Source: Ornithoclostridium sp949298505
GTDB taxonomy: Bacteria; Bacillota; Clostridia; Christensenellales; UBA3700
Length of the DNA stretch: 28,023 nucleotides
NCBI GenBank assembly: GCA_949298505.1
Contig: CASFWW010000049.1
Span: forward strand, 1-28,023
Reading direction: 5' to 3'
The notes under the pieces are model-generated. The model had not been told where the DNA came from and made no database searches. It saw only the letters and a program-made list of their open reading frames with translations. Shown one piece after another: positions 23,095 to 28,023 of the stretch (position 1 is its first letter; the number at the start of each line of letters is the position of its first letter). Made by a program: the position numbers and the translations under genes.

Positions 23095-23757
23095 ATGAAA
23101 AACAAAAAACTGGAAAATTACGTAAAAGATAAAACGGCGTCTCTGAACGACGAAAAGTTTCTGGATGATCTGAAAAAAGACGCGGCGCCGGATAAGGCTC
23201 AGGTGCTCGGCAAAAAATCCGTGCTTGCGATCTGCATTGGTTCGATCGTGACGGCTGCTTTGGCGGTTGCGATCGTCTGCGTTGCGCTTTTGTATAATCC
23301 CGCTTCGGGTCAGGACGAGCATTATTATGCGTCGGGAGACGAAAACAGGAGATCTTCGTCTTGTGAAGAATTAAACGCCGACACGGTGTATTTCGATCTT
23401 GCAGGGGATGTGAACGCGGACGTGGACATCGTTTTCGACACTGTCAGCAACGACACTTTGTATTATCACGCCGAAGTTTCTCTTGAGGACACGTTTGAGT
23501 CGTTGAAACTTATCTTTGTGACAAACGAGTTTTACAATTACACGTTCAGACATTTGGATTTCAACGGGCATGAAACGCTGGGAGCTTACGTTTTGGATTA
23601 CGTCGTAACCACTGAAGAAGAGGACGGCATATATACTCATAAAGTGGACGCGGAATTAATTACGGACAATGAGAAAATATATATATCATATGAAGAATTG
23701 AGTTTGGAAGAAGAAAGCAATTTCGTTTACTGCATAAAAAGTTTGTTGAAATATTAA
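23095..23757 (+). CDS. Single-pass membrane protein, putative anti-sigma factor
   Basis: This 220-residue protein has three parts: a charged N-terminal cytoplasmic segment (1-40) with KLENYVKDKTASLNDEKFLDDLKKDA, one transmembrane helix (about 44-66, VLAICIGSIVTAALAVAIVCVALL), and an acidic extracellular domain of about 150 residues. The layout matches membrane anti-sigma proteins that bind a partner sigma inside and sense the outside, and the gene is 150 bases downstream of a sigma factor. No zinc-binding HxxxCxxC motif of the ZAS type is seen, so the pairing rests on order and topology. ATG at 23095 follows AAGGGAA; an upstream TTG start (23077) is possible. It is not recognised as a named family. 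Confidence 0.6.
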   Translation: MKNKKLENYVKDKTASLNDEKFLDDLKKDAAPDKAQVLGKKSVLAICIGSIVTAALAVAIVCVALLYNPASGQDEHYYASGDENRRSSSCEELNADTVYFDLAGDVNADVDIVFDTVSNDTLYYHAEVSLEDTFESLKLIFVTNEFYNYTFRHLDFNGHETLGAYVLDYVVTTEEEDGIYTHKVDAELITDNEKIYISYEELSLEEESNFVYCIKSLLKY

Positions 23758-23926
23758 AAATTTTTTCAGAACGACGTCACGTTTACGGCATTTTCCGCGT
23801 CTTAGATTATGAAGCGCGAAATTGAGCGTTCAGCGCGCGTTCCGGCAGTCAGGCTGAGGACAGCGCCGGCAAGCGGAAGGACGGACGTCAGATAAAGATG
23901 TCTCGTCAGCGTAAAAAAGCCTGTTC

Positions 23927-23969
23927 CCGGCTATACGCAAGCATTGGAATTTCCGGATAGCCGGCTTTT
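23927..23969 (+). terminator. Possible terminator after the sigma operon
   Basis: CCGGCTAT (23927-23934) pairs with ATAGCCGG (23957-23964) over a 22-base loop, followed by CTTTTG. The loop is long and the T-run short, so the terminator may leak into the leucine-rich-repeat gene 54 bases later. The rest of 23758-24022 shows no gene. Confidence 0.4.
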
Positions 23970-24022
23970 GCGGTATCGCCCGGCGCGATGCGAGGAAAAA
24001 ACCGGTAAAAAAAGAGGTGGAC

Positions 24023-26137
24023 ATGAAAAAGCCGATACTGATTTTATTTATTGCAATATGCTTGATATTGTCTGTTTTTACGGCGGTCGGCTGTAAAGAC
24101 GGAAATCAGAATATCGTCTGCGACGACGCGGCGTTTGAATATGACGGGACTGAAAAGGCGATCGTCGCGGCAAACGATACAAACAAGGATTTTTCTTACA
24201 GATACGAAGGCGACGGGTTTGATTACGATTCTGAGCGCCCGCCCGTGGAACCGGGAAAGTACAAGGTCAATATTGAAAAAGACGGGTATAACGCAAAGAC
24301 GGTTTATCTCACGATCACAACGCCTTTGCTTACGGAGGGTAACGGCGACGTCGTGGGCATTTCTGAAGAAAGAAGAGAGGTGCTTGTGCCGGGGAGCATA
24401 AACGGCATATCGGTCAGGCATATAAAGTCGCTGAAATCTCAAAGCACAGAGACGCTGACGCTTGGCGTGAACGTCGAATCAGCTGGCGGATTGGAAATAA
24501 AGGAAGGAGCGACCGTAAAGATGCAGTCCGCTTCCGTGAAATTTGCCGCGGATCAGGATATGAGCAAATACGTTGTCGAACTGACCGGCGGAGAGATAAG
24601 GAATGATTTTTTTGCTGACAACAAAACGGTGCAAAGGGTCAGGCTCACGGGCAAGACGTCGGGTCTGAAGACCGCTCTGGAAAAATCAGGAATAAGCGAA
24701 CTGATATTGTCGGGAGACGCAAAACTCACTGAAGACGTGTCGGCGCAGGTAAAAAAGATAACGCTTGACAACGTAAGTTCTCTGACTGAGACTGTGACCG
24801 TTTTTCAGAGTGTTTTGAAAACGCTTGAAATAACAGCTGATGATTTTACTGAGTATAAAGAATCTGATTTCGCTTGTTTTGAAAACGCAGAGACGATCGC
24901 GCTGGGAGAAAACGTATCTATAAACGACGCGGCTCATTCGGAGTGCCTGAGCGGAAAGACGTTGACTTTCAAAGACGGCGTAACTGCGATTAAAAATGCC
25001 GATTTCAGCTTCGTCGGGTTCGGCAGAATAATCATACCGGATAGCGTCACGGATATTTCGGGCGCGGTATTCAACGACAATTCTTTGCTGACCGAGGTCG
25101 TACTCGGCAAAGGCGTTGACGTTTTGCCGGACAATATTTTTAATAATTGCACGGCGCTTGTAAAGATAAATCTTGAAAACGTCAAGGAGATAGGCGGCTA
25201 CGCCTTGAGCGGAGCGGCGGCTTTGTCAGAGGTCGGATTTTCTGATAAACTCGAGAAGATAGGCGAGTTCGCATTTTCTGATACGGCATTGAAAAGCGCG
25301 TCGCTCGAGACCTGCGAAAACCTCACAGAAATACCGCAAGGCGCATTTTACGGTTGTAAAGATCTTATTGAGATAACGCTTGGCGATAACATAAAATTCA
25401 TCGGAGATAACGCTTTTGCAAGCACTGCGCTTGAAAGTTTTCAAATGCCGCTGAAAACCGAGCGTTTGGGCAAATACGCTTTTTCTCATTCGAAACTGAA
25501 AACTTTCAAGGCTAACGCACTGTTAAAGGAGATACCCGAAGGGTGTTTCAGCGTGTGCGAGGAACTTGCCGAAGTCGTTCTAAGCGAAGGGTTGGAGAAG
25601 ATATCCGATTATTCATTCACGATGTGCTATTCGCTTGAAAGTCTGGAGATCCCGTCCACGGTGACGCAGATAATAAATGCGCAAATCGACAATGCGACAA
25701 AGCTGATACTCAAAAGCGATAATTTTGTGCAAAACGGCAATTATACGCTGACGGCCGACGGCGAAAGGCTGGTGCATTATTACGGCTACGAAAACGAATA
25801 CGTATTGCCTGACGGCGTAAAATATGTGGACGGCTTTACGTTGGGAAATTTGGCTTACAAAAAGATAACCTTATCGGGCAGCCTGTTGAAACTCGAAACC
25901 TCGGCTACTAAAATTCATCATATCGTTGTCCCGGAGGGAATGGAGACTTTGCCGGACATAAGACCCGTTGAGTGCGACGTCTTAGAGTTCAGGGCGGCAA
26001 AACCGCCTGTCTGCGGCAAAGAAATAATTGTAAACAGCAAAAAAATTCTCGTGCCGTCCGGAAGCGAGCAGGCATATAAAGAGTATTTTGCTCAGTTTTT
26101 ATCTGCCGAACAGATGGAGAAAGTTGAAACTTATTGA
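24023..26137 (+). CDS. BspA-like leucine-rich-repeat lipoprotein
   Basis: This 704-residue surface protein begins with a lipoprotein signal peptide (KKPILILFIAICLILSVF, lipobox AVGC). From about residue 230 it carries tandem LRR_5/BspA-type repeats with consensus-like units such as LTEVVLGKGVDVLPDNIFNNCTAL, LEKIGEFAFSDTAL and LTEIPQGAFYGCKDL. The first part is beta-rich with no repeat I can name. Such proteins are anchored outside the membrane and in gut bacteria are often linked to adhesion to host or other cells. GAGGTG sets ATG at 24023; a GTG at 24017 is in frame but sits in that site. It follows the sigma/anti-sigma genes and could be one of their targets, though no ECF promoter is visible. 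A terminator follows at 26205. Confidence 0.88.
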   Translation: MKKPILILFIAICLILSVFTAVGCKDGNQNIVCDDAAFEYDGTEKAIVAANDTNKDFSYRYEGDGFDYDSERPPVEPGKYKVNIEKDGYNAKTVYLTITTPLLTEGNGDVVGISEERREVLVPGSINGISVRHIKSLKSQSTETLTLGVNVESAGGLEIKEGATVKMQSASVKFAADQDMSKYVVELTGGEIRNDFFADNKTVQRVRLTGKTSGLKTALEKSGISELILSGDAKLTEDVSAQVKKITLDNVSSLTETVTVFQSVLKTLEITADDFTEYKESDFACFENAETIALGENVSINDAAHSECLSGKTLTFKDGVTAIKNADFSFVGFGRIIIPDSVTDISGAVFNDNSLLTEVVLGKGVDVLPDNIFNNCTALVKINLENVKEIGGYALSGAAALSEVGFSDKLEKIGEFAFSDTALKSASLETCENLTEIPQGAFYGCKDLIEITLGDNIKFIGDNAFASTALESFQMPLKTERLGKYAFSHSKLKTFKANALLKEIPEGCFSVCEELAEVVLSEGLEKISDYSFTMCYSLESLEIPSTVTQIINAQIDNATKLILKSDNFVQNGNYTLTADGERLVHYYGYENEYVLPDGVKYVDGFTLGNLAYKKITLSGSLLKLETSATKIHHIVVPEGMETLPDIRPVECDVLEFRAAKPPVCGKEIIVNSKKILVPSGSEQAYKEYFAQFLSAEQMEKVETY

Positions 26138-26204
26138 AAACCGCATATCAAATCCGATTCAGCGGGGCAGAATGTTCCCGGTTCCGGCAATCCGGGTGCA
26201 ATGT

Positions 26205-26230
26205 AAGGCAGTTTTAAAGACTGCCTTTTT
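26205..26230 (+). terminator. Terminator after the leucine-rich-repeat gene
   Basis: AAGGCAGT (26205-26212) pairs with ACTGCCTT (26220-26227) around a seven-base loop, ending in five Ts. It is 67 bases after the stop codon. Confidence 0.8.
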
Positions 26231-26463
26231 CATTACAGGTATGTATAAATTAAATTTTTTAGAAATAAATGGGGCGATATATCGTCGGCAGTACAAGCGA
26301 TTCTGAAGGGTCAGAATATGATGCGGCAATGGATAAGCGTTAAAATCGGCGCGATGCGGAAAACTTTGAGACCGACCGTCGATAGACGGAAAGTCGGCAA
26401 GACCCGGATGTCTACAAACATATCAAGACGTGTTATCATATACAAAAGGTTAAGGGGAAGTCT
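26231..26463. other. Intergenic stretch before the truncated beta-helix gene
   Basis: No gene is supported. Near the right end, a possible -10 box (TATCAT at about 26435-26440) lies upstream of AGGGGAAG, the ribosome binding site of the next gene, but no convincing -35 box is present. Confidence 0.4.
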
Positions 26464-26937
26464 ATGTTGCGTATTTTATCTCCTGTTCTTATTGTTTTGT
26501 TTTTTGCATTTTCACCCGTTTCGGTTGCGTATGCTGAAGAAAGCGACGGCAACGTTGCGTATCGCGTATACGTAGACGCTGCCGCGCAAAACAACGGCAA
26601 CGGGAAAAAGAACAGCCCTTTCAACACTATAGGGCAGGCTAAGGACTATGTAAGGACGTTGAGCAAGGATAAAGGAGATATCGTAGTAGAGATTGCCGAC
26701 GGATTTTACGAACTTGAACACACGCTTTTGTTTGACGAAAGAGACAGCGGGAACGAAAATTGCAGGATAAGTTACGTTGCCGCTGACAACGCTTATCCGG
26801 TGATCAGCAGAGGTAAGAGAATCAAAGGAGAGTGGACTTCTGAAGGAAACGGAATCTACAGCGTCGCCCTCGACCGGGATGAGAAACTGAGGTCGCTTTA
26901 CGTCAACGGACAACGTTGGTATACCAGACCAGAATAA
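26464..26937 (+). pseudogene. Truncated secreted right-handed beta-helix protein (GH141-like N-terminus)
   Basis: This open frame of 157 residues has a signal peptide (MLRILSPVLIVLFFAF...AYA, probable cleavage before EES). It continues into YRVYVDAAAQNNGNGKKNSPFNTIGQAKDYVRTL, IVVEIADGFYELEHTLLFDERDSGNENCRISYVAADNAYPVISRGKRIKG and LRSLYVNGQRWYTRP. This is the standard start of long parallel beta-helix proteins, including the GH141 glycoside hydrolases, which are normally over 600 residues. The frame stops abruptly just past the first repeats, and the DNA beyond has a different composition. It is therefore broken, by an insertion, a deletion or an assembly join near 26935. An intact version would act on plant or host glycans outside the cell. 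Confidence 0.75.
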
Positions 26938-27010
26938 TACGAACCAGCCCTGAGGCGCCCGCGTGGCGGGAGCATTGGTCGGCTGTCGCGGGTTGTAGCT
27001 TATTACATTA

Positions 27011-27127
27011 TTACATTACAAGTTTTGACATCGAAGTATGGCTAATTCCTGCCGCAGCACATAAATCTTTCTTTTTCATGTCGCGATTAATAAGTATTTT
27101 CCATAATTTCTTATAACTAAGTACCAT
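27011..27127 (-). pseudogene. Truncated XRE-family (Cro/CI) helix-turn-helix regulator
   Basis: This minus-strand frame of 38 codons reads MVLSYKKLWKILINRDMKKK, then DLCAAAGISHTSMSKL, then VM-stop. It matches the first half of the small (about 70-residue) YozG-like repressors: the recognition helix is present, but the expected SKL-GKGENVTTDVL continuation is missing. AGGA precedes the ATG. An extended -10 box, TGCTATAAT, is at 27179-27187 on the same strand, so the 5' control region seems intact and the 3' part has been lost. Such regulators are common on mobile elements of gut Bacillota. It is too short to give a working DNA-binding dimer in the usual way. Confidence 0.65.
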
Positions 27128-27609
27128 TATTAATCCTACATAACAGAATAAAAATCTGTAAAAGCTGAATTTATTTTAATTATAGCAGACATGTAACTAA
27201 AAATTAAAAATCAAGGTGAGCTATGTCTATTTACTTTATTTTATAATAAGCTTGCATAGCGTAGCAATAATAATTGTTAAGCAGATGAAACTATTTTATG
27301 GCACCGTGGCGTGTGCTTGTCTATGACAAGTGGCGTCGCTTCGCTCCGCCAGACAAGCACACGCCTACATAGCTTTAGAGGGTCGCAGTACGGAAAAGCA
27401 GTAGCGAGCGGAGATGCCCGCTGAACCGCTTTGGGCATTTCTCCGCTTTTCGCCCTCTCGCTTAATTTCCGTTTCATTGTGTACCTTATTCCGAACTGCT
27501 TATTCGCAGAAAACGTGTTTTCTTGTCCCATGGCTTTTCTTTTCCTCCGAATTTGCCTTTTCGTTTGGCATTGTCCCATAATCCTCCCGAAAGTAAACGG
27601 CGTAAAATC
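27128..27609. other. Composite non-coding stretch between gene fragments
   Basis: The left part (27128-27300) is very AT-rich, and the rest is mixed. A perfect 15-base inverted repeat lies at 27308-27365. On the minus strand a frame opens at 27579 behind GGGAGG (MGQCQTKRQ...), but it runs on through the hairpin arms, so I do not accept it in full. An overlapping shorter minus frame (start about 27568, MPNEKANSEEKK, 23 codons) is also possible. No known family was recognised. Homology to the ABC transporter begins only at about 27610. Confidence 0.4.
27308..27365. repeat. Perfect 15-base inverted repeat with structured loop
   Basis: GGCGTGTGCTTGTCT (27308-27322) is exactly complementary to AGACAAGCACACGCC (27351-27365). 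Inside the 28-base loop GGCG (27332-27335) can pair with CGCC (27347-27350). No T-run follows, so it is not an ordinary terminator; an element end, a transfer-origin-like structure or an attachment structure are possibilities. Confidence 0.7.
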
Positions 27610-28023
27610 CTGTTTCAGGATACCGTCTATAACAACATAGCGATGGGCAGACCGACCGCCACAAGAGAAGAGGTGGAGGAGGCTGCAAAGAAAGCGCGTT
27701 GTTACGACTTCATCATGAATCTGCCGCAGGGGTTCGATACCGTCATCGGCGAGGGCGGAGCAAGTCTTTCGGGCGGGGAAAAACAGCGCATTTCCATTGC
27801 GCGGTGCATCTTAAAGGACGCGCCCATCGTCATTCTGGACGAGGCGACGGCGAGCGTCGATCTGGACAACGAGCGGCACATTCAGGAGGCGATAACCGAA
27901 CTTGTGCGGGGCAAAACCTTGCTTGTCATCGCGCACCGCTTAAACACCATCCGCGCGGCGGATAAAATTGTCGTCGTGTCCGAGGGGAAAATCGCCGAGC
28001 AGGGCACGCACGACCAGCTCTTA
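27610..28023 (+). pseudogene. ABC exporter ATPase, 5' part missing, runs off the window
   Basis: From 27610 to the window end, 138 codons read as the second half of an exporter-type nucleotide-binding domain. In order they show the Q-loop FQDTV, the signature LSGGEKQRISIAR, the Walker B IVILDEA, the D-loop ASVD and the H-loop IAHR, ending THDQLL. The transmembrane domain and Walker A that should lie upstream are absent: before 27610 the frame turns into unrelated sequence and meets a stop at about 27463. Homologues are usually fused TMD-NBD proteins of about 580 residues acting as heterodimeric drug or peptide exporters. The loss could be biological (recombination) or an assembly join. The extreme 3' end continues beyond the window. 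Confidence 0.85.

Noticed and set aside
27277..27579. A 100-codon minus-strand frame with a good ribosome binding site
   Set aside because: Its second half is translated hairpin sequence with no family resemblance; the start may belong to a lost mobile-element gene, but the full frame is not credible.

Overview
The window looks like chromosome of an anaerobic, glycan-foraging member of the Bacillota (Clostridia type), probably a gut lineage. Evidence for this is the strong AGGAG-type ribosome binding sites, sigma-A style promoters, U-tailed hairpin terminators, a tRNA gene with encoded CCA, a split transketolase, a bacterial-type ProRS with an editing insertion, and three GPH-family sugar transporters beside glycoside hydrolases. 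The species cannot be named from the sequence alone.

Layout. 1-2583: the tail of a cysteine synthase gene, comF, and a GH13 alpha-glucosidase, tightly packed on the + strand. 2592-2669: a possible structured RNA. 2834-4519: GPH sugar transporter 1. 4864-6626 (-): split transketolase. 7071-10244: proS followed closely by GPH transporter 2. 10460-11915 (-): a YhhN-family membrane protein and a DUF421 membrane protein. 12163-15474 (-): GH2 beta-mannosidase and an alkaline-phosphatase-superfamily hydrolase. 15697-19095 (+): GPH transporter 3 and GH42 beta-galactosidase, divergent from the mannosidase operon. 19176-20626: promoter, fluoride (crcB-type) riboswitch with its own terminator, and a cation:proton antiporter. 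20759-21805: a PI-PLC-like lipoprotein. 21969-22058: tRNA-Ser(CGA), followed by a degenerate field of tRNA-3'-end/terminator repeats. 22444-26137: sigma factor, possible 27-codon ORF, single-pass membrane protein (putative anti-sigma) and a large BspA-like leucine-rich-repeat lipoprotein. 26464-28023: a patchwork of broken genes: a beta-helix protein cut at about 157 residues, a 38-codon XRE repressor fragment, a large perfect hairpin, and an ABC-transporter ATPase lacking its first part.

How it fits together. The GPH carriers probably import oligosaccharides or glycosides that the cytoplasmic GH13, GH2 and GH42 enzymes (none has a signal peptide) hydrolyse to hexoses, while transketolase links hexose and pentose phosphates. 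The antiporter is a separate stress unit under fluoride control. The block after tRNA-Ser carries surface lipoproteins and its own sigma factor and looks more accessory. The last 1.1 kb is either a decayed mobile-element insertion or an assembly junction.

The strongest non-coding results are the fluoride riboswitch, the tRNA-Ser-derived repeats and the candidate RNA at 2592-2669. I did not find a clearly new multi-gene defence or biosynthetic system.
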